A DNA stretch of 64,000 bases from Babylonia areolata (taxonomy: Eukaryota; Mollusca; Gastropoda; Neogastropoda; Buccinidae). Each line of letters opens with the position of its first letter. Positions within the stretch are counted from its first letter, which is position 1. The DNA lies in assembly GCF_041734735.1 (NCBI RefSeq), contig NC_134879.1, forward strand, positions 1,247,848-1,311,847. The letters are read 5' to 3'. Under the pieces are notes generated by a model. It saw nothing but the letters and a program-made list of their open reading frames with translations. It was not told the origin of the DNA and searched no databases. Both the position numbers and the translations under genes were made by a program. Below are positions 42,123 to 43,857 of the stretch, one piece after another.

Positions 42123-43153
42123 CACATAGTTGCAAAGTTTCTGCTTAAATGTTACATTCTGTGTTTAATAATTAATTATCAAATAAACATGGGATGTCAT
42201 CTATTTTCACTATGAATTTACTCTCTTCAAAAACTATCCAACTGTTTTCTAAATATGTTTACCCTGATCGGTACACGTCCGCTATCTTTAGCAGTGCGGA
42301 GTTGATCAGGATGGGGAATGGGTACTTCTCAAACAGACGCGGGAACTTCACGATGGCTTCACATTGCACCCCAATCCTTCCAGATCGCAGACCTGCAATC
42401 AGTGCAAAATAAACATGCATTATCATTACACACATGGGAGGGGAAAAAACAAGACAATCTAAAATTGATAATTCACTATTACTACTGAATTAGTTAGTAA
42501 TTAGTAGTAGTACACGCTACTACTGCACTGATGAATGTTCGATGGCATCAGCTTCAAATATTAATCATGTAATGTGTGATAGTGTCAATTCCACACTAAT
42601 AATAATATTGATAATGAAGTGTTCTTTTAATATAGCGCTGTTCCCTCACAGAGAAGCTCATGGTAAATTACAAATCAAGAAAGAAACGACTATAAGTAAG
42701 AAAATTCCAATAACAAATAACTCATGGCACCCCTTAAATTAAATGTTACAAAAGAGAAGCAACAATCATCTAGAAAAAGAATTAACCATGAAGAAACAAT
42801 CACCATCCTCACATCATGAACAACACACACCCATGTATGCAAAACACACACAACACAGTCACACACACACACACACATGCACCCCCCGCCCCCCCCCACA
42901 TGTATACAAATACTGTATGCCCCCCCCTCTCCCTCTCCCTCCCTCCATGACCCCCCCCCCACACACACACACACACACACCACTACCACAACCATCCACA
43001 CACACAACACTGAAAAATGTAGTACATTTCTCATATAAAGCAAATTAGTCCAAACTGTTAATAAAATGCAAAGCAAAAAAGATAGGGGGGCATGTGTGAA
43101 CGCGGGCGCGATGTTTCCGTGTACACCTGCATGAATTGATACTCACTGATAGC

Positions 43154-43196
<43 letters not shown>

Positions 43197-43463
43197 TGTT
43201 GACATTCGCATGTAAAGATGTAGCCGCAAACTTGAATGTAAAGATGTAGCCGCAAACTTTAACGTAAAGATGTAGCCGCAAACTTAACATAAAAATGTTG
43301 AAAGGAAGAGAGATGCTGTCCCCTAATCTAAAACCTTGAACAGTAACTTGTCTACTATTTTACCTTTGTCGAGTTCTGTAAGGGCAGAATTTGCATCCTG
43401 CTCTTGTTCAGCAGAAATACCATCTGAAAAAGCTGCTGAGCGCGGCGCCATGGAGGCTGCCAT
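930..43463 (-). CDS. INTS7: Integrator complex subunit 7, whole gene (20 coding exons with introns)
   Basis: Encodes a nuclear alpha-helical-repeat scaffold subunit of Integrator, the pol II-associated complex that cleaves snRNA and prematurely terminated transcripts. I recognised it exon by exon against the remembered vertebrate protein: [13 protein letters not shown] near the N-terminus, [98 protein letters not shown] and [16 protein letters not shown] with WKTGPRTT near the C-terminus. The coding lengths sum to 2874 bases, giving 957 residues and a TAG stop. All splice phases agree and no frame break is seen. The start is the first ATG in exon 1, with AAA before it and G after it. Exons 11-20 look clearly GC-richer than exons 1-4. 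Introns carry heavy repeat loads. The exon model is inferred by eye; transcript data could shift weak sites, notably the exon 12 acceptor and exon 15 donor. Confidence 0.95.
1240..2000. other. INTS7 intron 19, left part: no feature
   Basis: Low-complexity C-rich stretch around 1850-1995 and otherwise unremarkable intron sequence. No coding or RNA signal seen. Confidence 0.5.
2004..2131 (+). repeat. Dispersed short repeat (SINE-like), GCGTAACCCAACGC family
   Basis: Runs from CAGTTTCAGTT through GGAGGCGTCACTACG and CATCTGCCAAGCAGATG to GTCAGGCCTTGAG, followed by an A-rich tail. Related copies occur at 4199, 22912 and 28893, with a decayed one near 62388. No tRNA-type box is visible; the class is uncertain. 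Confidence 0.7.
2471..2671 (-). CDS. INTS7: INTS7 exon 19, residues 798-864
   Basis: A 67-codon exon: [20 protein letters not shown], then [20 protein letters not shown] and [34 protein letters not shown] is diagnostic. The acceptor is CCCCCAG and the donor GTATGT. Copies of the exon head lie upstream in the gene. Confidence 0.95.
2745..3110 (-). repeat. Tandem copies of INTS7 exon 19 head and flanking intron
   Basis: Two further copies (about 2755-2860 and 2890-3060) repeat the first 35 or so coding bases of exon 19 with the G-rich intron segment and the AT-rich part behind it. A shorter piece lies near 3085. The first copy has lost its acceptor AG; the second keeps CCCAG. Neither has a recognisable donor. 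Confidence 0.7.
3125..3402 (+). mobile_element. LINE 3' fragment with (TTATC)n tail
   Basis: Conceptual translation gives decayed [20 protein letters not shown]-like sequence typical of the C-terminal end of CR1/Rex-type non-LTR polyproteins. The 3' end TTTCTCCAGTTGGAGATAAT is followed by TTATC repeats. The same 3' end appears reversed at 10399, 12283 and 62478. Confidence 0.65.
3493..3591 (-). CDS. INTS7: INTS7 exon 18, residues 765-797
   Basis: Encodes [20 protein letters not shown], then [13 protein letters not shown], cut between codons at both ends. RFFFQ.LQST matches vertebrate RYFFQKLQST. The acceptor is TCCACAG and the donor GTGAGT. Two tandem copies of its first 42 bases lie upstream in the gene. 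An internal CAG|GCAAGT site sits where those copies end. Confidence 0.93.
3686..3727 (-). other. Duplicate mini-exon copy A of INTS7 exon 18 head
   Basis: Repeats the first 42 bases of exon 18 and reads [14 protein letters not shown] in frame. It keeps a CCACAG acceptor and ends at CAG followed by GTAAGC, a good consensus donor. It is exactly 14 codons and phase 0 at both ends, so inclusion would not break the reading frame. Whether it is spliced is unknown. Confidence 0.6.
3818..3859 (-). other. Duplicate mini-exon copy B of INTS7 exon 18 head
   Basis: A second 42-base copy reading [14 protein letters not shown]. It has a CCACAG acceptor and ends at CAG followed by GCAAGT, the consensus for the rarer GC-AG donor class. 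Like copy A it is phase 0 on both sides. It could be an included cassette, a decoy, or inert. Confidence 0.5.
4199..4330 (-). repeat. Dispersed short repeat, GCGTAACCCAACGC family
   Basis: Reverse-oriented copy of the 2004-2131 repeat, with the T-rich tail at its low-coordinate side (about 4050-4198), as expected for an A-tailed element on the minus strand. Confidence 0.7.
4555..4831 (+). mobile_element. LINE 3' fragment encoding a C-terminal C2H2-like finger
   Basis: Encodes a tail with [14 protein letters not shown], a basic helix ([16 protein letters not shown]) and [20 protein letters not shown], ending in TAG. Mollusc and annelid non-LTR polyproteins commonly end this way. It is 5' truncated. 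Upstream sequence (4364-4554) is open but not clearly LINE. Confidence 0.75.
4850..5445. other. INTS7 intron 17: no feature
   Basis: AT-rich intron sequence between a LINE fragment and a MITE; nothing recognised. Confidence 0.5.
5448..5679. mobile_element. Small TTAA-flanked MITE (piggyBac-like ends)
   Basis: Begins TTAACTCACTCAGTACGG and ends CGTATGGAGAGAGTTAA, giving imperfect inverted ends inside TTAA. There is no coding capacity. TTAA targets are typical of piggyBac-type elements; assignment by end sequence only. Confidence 0.5.
5892..6039 (-). CDS. INTS7: INTS7 exon 17, residues 715-764
   Basis: Encodes [20 protein letters not shown], then [20 protein letters not shown] and STSSEKNYK. 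The acceptor GTGTGCAG is the edge of a 550-base CA/CATCC minisatellite. The donor is GTACGG. Confidence 0.88.
6045..6596. repeat. CACACATCC(A/G) minisatellite
   Basis: Interspersed (CA)n and CATCCGCACA/CATCCACACA units directly beside the exon 17 acceptor. It produces long shadow frames of His/Thr or Cys/Val that are not genes. Confidence 0.9.
6597..7270. other. INTS7 intron 16: microsatellites only
   Basis: TG and TA repeats near 6680-6790 and pyrimidine-rich DNA to 6900; otherwise plain AT-rich sequence. Confidence 0.5.
7272..7736. mobile_element. Hairpin MITE with TTAA ends (piggyBac-like)
   Basis: Ends are TTAACCCTTTGAGCCCT and its exact reverse complement (17 bases). Inside, 7281-7400 and about 7505-7620 form a second long inverted repeat around GCCGCGCC-rich sequence, so the single strand would fold into a long hairpin. 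No open frame. The TTAA borders suggest piggyBac-type mobilisation. Confidence 0.75.
7888..7953 (-). CDS. INTS7: INTS7 exon 16, residues 693-715
   Basis: A 66-base exon: completion of Leu, then [20 protein letters not shown] and T. It matches vertebrate LQQQSCLLISHAIEAL in order and spacing. The acceptor is AATGAG and the donor GTCAGT. It is short and partly phase-inferred. Confidence 0.8.
8323..8877. repeat. (A)TATGATATGACATG array split by a SINE fragment
   Basis: Degenerate TATGATATGACATGATA units occupy 8323-8533 and resume at 8813-8877. The block between is a SINE fragment, apparently inserted in or flanked by the array. Confidence 0.75.
8535..8813 (-). mobile_element. SINE family B fragment (lacks tRNA head)
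   Basis: Minus-strand copy of the element at 37797-38196, from its (AAATAC)n tail to the body part reading TCATTCGGATGAGACGAT on the sense strand. The tRNA-like head is missing. It contains an expanded poly(T) of about 27 bases. Confidence 0.75.
8916..9019 (-). CDS. INTS7: INTS7 exon 15, residues 659-693
   Basis: Encodes [20 protein letters not shown], then [15 protein letters not shown]. The ASFDADS..LRN motif of vertebrates lines up. The acceptor is GTGCAG. The donor GTATCC is weak but gives the phase that exon 16 needs. Confidence 0.9.
9480..9745. repeat. CCCACCCACACA-type minisatellite
   Basis: Units of CACCCACCCACACACACCCC with CCTCA variants, ending a few bases from the exon 14 donor. 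Confidence 0.85.
9750..9944 (-). CDS. INTS7: INTS7 exon 14, residues 594-658
   Basis: Encodes [20 protein letters not shown], then [20 protein letters not shown] and [25 protein letters not shown]...FQCE and SSPPPAIA are near-diagnostic. The acceptor is CCACAG and the donor GTGAGA. Tandem CCCACCCACACA repeats begin directly beyond the donor. Confidence 0.95.
10095..10397. repeat. 49-base minisatellite
   Basis: About five to six units of GGTTTTACCTCAGGGTCTAC with AATGTAACAGCCTCAACTAC. On the INTS7 sense strand each unit carries a GAG|GTAAAA donor-like string. Confidence 0.9.
10399..10990 (-). mobile_element. LINE 3' region with (TTATC)n tail, copy 1
   Basis: Minus-strand copy. The tail (GATAA repeats as written) is at 10399 and the CTCCAACTGGAGAAATTTGG end matches 3340-3400. 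It is closely similar to 12283-12772 and 62478-62980, so these are probably recent copies. Non-coding 3' sequence. Confidence 0.7.
11464..11800 (+). mobile_element. Fragment of the TIR element family (GTGACCCAACTAGTGC)
   Basis: Starts AGGAAATTATCTATCTAAAA like the MITE at 23082. It continues through CAGACTCCGGCAGGGGTCTG to AACCAGGTCACATAATTA, matching 28470-28735 in inverse orientation. No partner terminus is seen, so it is a one-ended fragment. Confidence 0.7.
11911..12066 (-). CDS. INTS7: INTS7 exon 13, residues 542-593
   Basis: A 52-codon exon cut between codons at both ends: [20 protein letters not shown], then [20 protein letters not shown] and [22 protein letters not shown] is a strong match to vertebrate INTS7. 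The acceptor is CACCCAG and the donor GTAACC. Confidence 0.95.
12270..12772 (-). mobile_element. LINE 3' region with (TTATC)n tail, copy 2
   Basis: Nearly the same extent and sequence as copy 1, including the ACATGGGGACCATAACTGTA stretch and a C-rich run. Tail at the low-coordinate side. Confidence 0.7.
12868..13123 (+). mobile_element. LINE 3' fragment encoding a Cys/His tail
   Basis: Reads [14 protein letters not shown], then [20 protein letters not shown] and a stop, the C-terminal finger of a non-LTR retrotransposon polyprotein. The 3' end is GGTCAGCCATGACCGAAGGA. Strongly 5' truncated. Confidence 0.75.
13265..13450 (-). CDS. INTS7: INTS7 exon 12, residues 480-541
   Basis: Encodes [20 protein letters not shown], then [20 protein letters not shown] and [20 protein letters not shown]. 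The YQISRQAMR...A region matches the vertebrate YRIARQASRMG. The acceptor is weak (CCAAG, with a poor pyrimidine tract behind long CA repeats on the sense strand). The donor is GTGGGT. Confidence 0.9.
13487..13882. repeat. TG / TTG microsatellite cluster
   Basis: Alternating (TG)n, (GC)n and (TTG)n blocks in INTS7 intron 11. On the sense strand this is CA- and CAA-rich, just upstream of the weak exon 12 acceptor. Confidence 0.95.
13886..14052. repeat. 25-base minisatellite (CAGTGTGGTGTATCACAGTG)
   Basis: About seven units of GCAGTGTGGTGTATCACAGT with GT(C/A)ATG or GTAAC variants, running right up to the exon 11 donor. Confidence 0.85.
14054..14193 (-). CDS. INTS7: INTS7 exon 11, residues 433-479
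   Basis: Encodes [20 protein letters not shown], then [20 protein letters not shown] and DSHSLQ. The acceptor is CTGTCAG and the donor GTACCA, which runs straight into 25-base tandem units. Sequence identity to vertebrates is low here; phase and position support it. Confidence 0.85.
14327..14449 (-). mobile_element. SINE family A, 3' fragment
   Basis: Carries the CTT-repeat tail and the body GTGGGCTGCAACTCCCACG through CCATGTAGGCAGCCATACTC. It lacks the tRNA-like head. Same family as 19505, 22207 and 58254. Confidence 0.8.
14460..15360. other. INTS7 intron 10: no gene
   Basis: AT-rich sequence, then a purine-rich stretch and a poly(A) run near 15315-15345. Nothing recognised. Confidence 0.5.
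15385..17828. repeat. 2.4 kb minisatellite, units of about 71-77 bases
   Basis: Roughly 33 near-identical units (GACAGTGAATGAGACAGTGA, then GAAACACAGAAGAGTGACGA, then CAGACAGAAGACACAGGTAA). Units vary by a GACA insertion and single substitutions. The whole array is free of stops in several minus-strand frames. On the sense strand each unit holds TCTTCTGTCTGTCAG, an acceptor-like string. Confidence 0.95.
17840..17936 (-). CDS. INTS7: INTS7 exon 10, residues 401-433
   Basis: Encodes [20 protein letters not shown], then [12 protein letters not shown]. The acceptor is TGGCAG and the donor GTCAGC. About 10 bases after the donor a 2.4 kb minisatellite starts, and it stays open in this exon's frame for some 400 codons. 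Confidence 0.82.
18095..18616 (+). mobile_element. LINE 3' fragment, Rex/CR1-like, (ATT)n tail
   Basis: Starts with decayed [20 protein letters not shown]-type C-terminal sequence, followed by a 3' UTR with an expanded TG repeat. It ends GTGCTATATAAGTATCCATT and (ATT)n. It is related to the minus-strand element at 33040-33656. Confidence 0.7.
18640..18868. repeat. 36-base minisatellite, 6 units
   Basis: Units CAGCACTTACATATCATCCA followed by AATCACATTTTTGCTC, nearly perfect. It reads open in both directions, so the small open frames here are repeat artefacts. Confidence 0.95.
18870..19493. other. INTS7 intron 9: no feature
   Basis: Unremarkable AT-rich intron sequence. Confidence 0.5.
19505..19861 (-). 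mobile_element. tRNA-derived SINE family A, full-length copy
   Basis: Minus-strand SINE with a tRNA-like head (AGCCGAGTGGTTAAAGCG, and GGTTCGAATC as B box), a long body, and an (AAG)n tail at low coordinates. It is flanked by the target-site duplication TCTACTCAAAC (19494-19504 and 19862-19872). Its body carries a partly open frame that is not a gene. Confidence 0.9.
19981..20078 (-). CDS. INTS7: INTS7 exon 9, residues 368-400
   Basis: Encodes [20 protein letters not shown], then [12 protein letters not shown], ending between codons. The acceptor is CAACAG and the donor GTAATA. Similarity to the vertebrate stretch is moderate, but length and phase fit exactly. Confidence 0.82.
20122..20644. 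mobile_element. Non-autonomous element with GACTCACTTG ends, copy 1
   Basis: Begins near GCCTTCAAGACTCACTTGTG and ends in a palindromic GACTCACTT...AAGTGAGTC cap. The interior holds CACCAAACTGTTTGCA and CCATGCTTAGCAAAAGAAGT. Similar copies lie at 30321-30914 and 61091-61720. No coding capacity; class uncertain. Confidence 0.65.
20853..22004. mobile_element. Possible TTAA-flanked non-autonomous element
   Basis: Starts TTAACCCTTTCGCTGCCA and ends GGCAGCCTAGGGGTTAA, an imperfect inverted pair bordered by TTAA. Near the right end a TGACGAGTTATCTCGTCA palindrome and a CAGCGAAGCATACATGCTTG block are duplicated. It has no transposase frame. Exact limits are uncertain. Confidence 0.4.
22207..22590 (-). 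mobile_element. tRNA-derived SINE family A, full-length copy
   Basis: Same structure as 19505-19861, with (AAG)n tail at 22207 and tRNA-like head at 22590. Short flanking repeat CAGTCACA (22199-22206 and 22591-22598) looks like the target-site duplication. It sits about 145 bases from the exon 8 donor. Confidence 0.88.
22736..22837 (-). CDS. INTS7: INTS7 exon 8, residues 334-368
   Basis: Encodes [20 protein letters not shown], then [14 protein letters not shown]. It corresponds to the vertebrate LVKLAQECCYHNNRGIAAHG region. The acceptor is GTTTCAG and the donor GTAAGT, and phases fit both neighbours. Confidence 0.85.
22912..23050 (+). repeat. Dispersed short repeat, GCGTAACCCAACGC family
   Basis: Plus-strand copy, diverging after CCCAACGCG. 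It is followed by a perfect 9-base-arm palindrome (TTGCAATAC, loop, GTATTGCAA) just before the MITE at 23082. Confidence 0.65.
23082..23404. mobile_element. 323-base MITE with 55-base perfect inverted repeats
   Basis: The arm 23082-23136 (AAAAGGAAATTTTCTATCTA onward to CTTACCGTGACCCA) is repeated exactly inverted at 23350-23404. The interior contains CAGACTCCGGCAGGGGTCTG and CTTCCGGG-type GC-rich sequence shared with 11464-11800 and 28600-28735. Perfect arms suggest recent activity. Confidence 0.85.
23401..28771. mobile_element. 5.4 kb element with 41-base inverted termini, no recognised transposase
   Basis: Left end TTTTAATTACACATACTTAA through ACTAGTGCAGA (23401-23441) is matched inverted at 28731-28771. 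The right end also carries about 130 bases shared with the adjacent MITE. The interior has no long open frame and no motif I recognise. It contains two diverged copies of a GC-rich module (about 26750-27215 and 27815-28230), a TA microsatellite at 26380-26475 and a poly(T) at 28078. Possibly a non-autonomous derivative that captured sequence; superfamily unassigned. Confidence 0.6.
28772..29270. other. INTS7 intron 7: no gene
   Basis: Contains the deleted short repeat at 28893 and otherwise plain AT-rich sequence. Confidence 0.5.
28893..28942 (+). repeat. Dispersed short repeat, internally deleted copy
   Basis: Only ACCACATCTGC joined to GCGTAACCCAACGC and the GTCAGGCCTTGAG end are present; the CAAGCAGATGCC middle is missing. 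An A-rich tail follows. Confidence 0.55.
29272..29846 (+). mobile_element. LINE 3' fragment with intact C-terminal coding end
   Basis: Reads openly from about 29393 (and decayed just before): [40 protein letters not shown] and onward through [20 protein letters not shown] to [17 protein letters not shown] and a stop. This is the region after the reverse transcriptase in common mollusc/annelid non-LTR elements. The 3' tail is a short (AAGTC)n run. The reverse transcriptase core is absent, so it is 5' truncated. Confidence 0.85.
30321..30914. mobile_element. Non-autonomous element with GACTCACTTG ends, copy 2
   Basis: Closely similar to 20122-20644 across its length, with an extra A-run and about 70 bases near 30360-30440. 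It ends about 37 bases from the exon 7 donor. Confidence 0.65.
30951..31065 (-). CDS. INTS7: INTS7 exon 7, residues 296-334
   Basis: Encodes [20 protein letters not shown], then [18 protein letters not shown]. The acceptor GTGTGCAG forms the edge of a 1.5 kb minisatellite whose units repeat the same TG-rich acceptor tract. The donor is GTGGGC. Confidence 0.85.
31070..32590. repeat. 1.5 kb minisatellite, units of about 37 bases
   Basis: About 40 units of CACACAATACACAGCCATGA followed by ACTCATTCATCAAGCTA, with two sub-types (CATGAACTC and CACAATCTC) that are partly segregated left to right. The array begins at the exon 7 acceptor. Confidence 0.95.
32600..33015. other. INTS7 intron 6: no feature
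   Basis: Unremarkable sequence between the minisatellite and a LINE tail. Confidence 0.5.
33040..33656 (-). mobile_element. LINE 3' fragment, Rex/CR1-like, (ATT)n tail
   Basis: Minus-strand coding piece reads [20 protein letters not shown], then [40 protein letters not shown], then (after a frame change near 33270) [20 protein letters not shown] and LKTHLFPK. This is the C-terminal portion after the reverse transcriptase. The tail is (ATT)n at 33040-33063. The 5' truncation point coincides with the exon 6 donor. Confidence 0.85.
33660..33899 (-). CDS. INTS7: INTS7 exon 6, residues 216-295
   Basis: An 80-codon exon, cut between codons at both ends, starting [20 protein letters not shown] and ending [13 protein letters not shown]. 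The donor is GTCAGT. A LINE fragment begins at or within a few bases of this donor, leaving almost no original intron sequence there. Confidence 0.93.
34410..35560. repeat. 1.15 kb minisatellite, units of 46-48 bases
   Basis: About 24 units of CTGAATCTCCAAAGCCTGAC, then AAATGTCATCATTCAATACT and GTGACATA, with a two-base GT indel variant. Degenerate units continue to about 35635, near the exon 5 donor. Confidence 0.95.
35667..35796 (-). CDS. INTS7: INTS7 exon 5, residues 172-215
   Basis: Encodes [20 protein letters not shown], then [20 protein letters not shown] and AAK. The GLATP.(E/D)(M/L)K.KLIP..(R/Q)HMHHDA stretch is diagnostic. The donor GTGTGA lies about 30 bases from a 1.2 kb minisatellite. 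Confidence 0.95.
36258..36395 (-). CDS. INTS7: INTS7 exon 4, residues 126-172
   Basis: Encodes [20 protein letters not shown], then [20 protein letters not shown] and FSENSK. The vertebrate equivalent has the same PERKN.HHSI and DSHD.VEVEAA pattern. The acceptor is TTACCAG and the donor GTGAGT. Confidence 0.95.
36400..37795. other. INTS7 intron 3: no gene
   Basis: About 1.4 kb of AT-rich sequence with short A-runs; no open frame, repeat array or RNA signature seen. Confidence 0.5.
37797..38196 (+). mobile_element. tRNA-derived SINE family B, full-length copy
   Basis: The head has A-box-like TGGCCTAGAGGTAACG and B-box-like GGTTCGAATCACGG. The body includes TCATTCGGATGAGACGATAA, GCAGCATGCACTTAGCGCAC and AAATTCTGTAGAAAAATCCA. 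The tail is (AAATAC)n. Fragments lie at 8535 and 44620, with decayed pieces near 62110-62300. The strand is set by the tRNA-like head. Confidence 0.88.
38245..38391 (-). CDS. INTS7: INTS7 exon 3, residues 77-126
   Basis: Encodes [20 protein letters not shown], then [20 protein letters not shown] and PIARAITVR. This is among the best conserved stretches of the family. The acceptor is ATTGCAG and the donor GTGAGT. A SINE ends about 50 bases beyond the donor. Confidence 0.95.
38531..41060 (-). mobile_element. LINE, internally deleted copy (endonuclease and tail, RT core missing)
   Basis: Minus strand. 5' region (about 40560-41060), then an endonuclease end ([20 protein letters not shown] near 40420-40490, [13 protein letters not shown] near 40340). 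Next comes a linker, then the first RT motif ([30 protein letters not shown] near 39480), which jumps directly to [15 protein letters not shown]. The segment that should carry the F.DD active site is absent. The tail [36 protein letters not shown] follows, and a finger-like C-terminus ([14 protein letters not shown]) lies near 38592-38640. It is incapable of making an active RT. Confidence 0.85.
41495..42085 (-). mobile_element. Decayed LINE 3' fragment, Rex/CR1-like
   Basis: Pieces in two frames: [20 protein letters not shown], then [28 protein letters not shown], and [20 protein letters not shown] with [11 protein letters not shown]. The same architecture as 33040-33656 but more decayed. 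A 30-base poly(A) lies at 42091-42120, at the 5' side of the element on its own strand. Confidence 0.75.
42263..42392 (-). CDS. INTS7: INTS7 exon 2, residues 34-77
   Basis: Encodes [20 protein letters not shown] and onward to [11 protein letters not shown], very close to the vertebrate helical-repeat start. The acceptor is TTGCAG and the donor GTAAAC; it ends two bases into a Gly codon. Confidence 0.93.
42395..43160. other. INTS7 intron 1: C-rich and CA runs only
   Basis: Low-complexity CACACA/CCCCCC patches at 42850-42980; no gene. Confidence 0.5.
43161..43290. repeat. TG microsatellite plus 26-base units
   Basis: (TG)n at 43161-43195, then three to four units of AAAGATGTAGCCGCAAACTT. Lies in INTS7 intron 1, about 75 bases from the exon 1 donor. 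Confidence 0.8.
43364..43463 (-). CDS. INTS7: INTS7 exon 1, residues 1-34 (N-terminus)
   Basis: Begins [15 protein letters not shown] and runs to ALTELDK, leaving one base of a Gly codon. The donor is GTAAAA. The stretch [13 protein letters not shown] matches the conserved N-terminal motif of INTS7. A second in-frame ATG (residue 5) is possible, but the first has the stronger context. Confidence 0.9.
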
Positions 43464-43689
43464 TTTGTCCTGTTGTGATTCCACGTTTTTGTTTATCCGG
43501 AGAGCATAATGCAGTTTTTAATTATGAAACTGTTCAATCAAAAATTAAAACATGTGATTTTTTTTTGTTTCGCTGCTTTGCCACTGCTTTGTTTGTATTG
43601 AGTCTTATGCTTCTGTGAATTCGTGCAAAAGAAAGACAGGTTTTGCTTTTTAAACAACTCAGCATCATATGATCTCACTTCCAGTCAAA
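43464..43689. promoter_or_regulatory. Bidirectional INTS7/COMMD1 promoter
   Basis: Only 226 bases separate the two divergent start codons. Both starts sit in the same string, CAAAATGGCAG, read outward on each strand. The INTS7 side (AAAATGGCAGCC) fits the YY1 consensus AAnATGGCnGCC. CACTTCC at 43676-43682 is an ETS-type GGAAGTG core on the minus strand. No TATA box is placed sensibly. The arrangement is seen directly; factor binding is inferred from motifs. Confidence 0.7.
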
Positions 43690-43857
43690 ATGGCAGACGA
43701 CGGCAAAAGTTTTCTGGCATTGTTGAATGGATTGACCCGCAAAAACTATTATGGTCAGACTGAAATAAATAACGAGTTTCTGAAGGAGCAAATATATCCC
43801 AATTTAAGTCAAGAAGAATTCGACCATGTATTGAATCGATGCCAAGGATTGCTCAAG
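43690..43857 (+). CDS. COMMD1: COMMD1 exon 1, residues 1-56
   Basis: MADDGKSFLALLNGLTRKNY, then YGQTEINNEFLKEQIYPNLS and QEEFDHVLNRCQGLLK. The vertebrate pattern LLNAL...YP..PPEEF...L....GILK is recognisable. Donor GTTTGT. Confidence 0.93.

Noticed and set aside
42690-43048. Possible small gene in INTS7 intron 1
   Set aside because: Low-complexity CA and C runs; no conserved product or splice logic.
43669-43689. Upstream ATG as the COMMD1 start (adds MISLPVK)
   Set aside because: Weaker context, and orthologues begin at the equivalent of the ATG at 43690; cannot be fully excluded.
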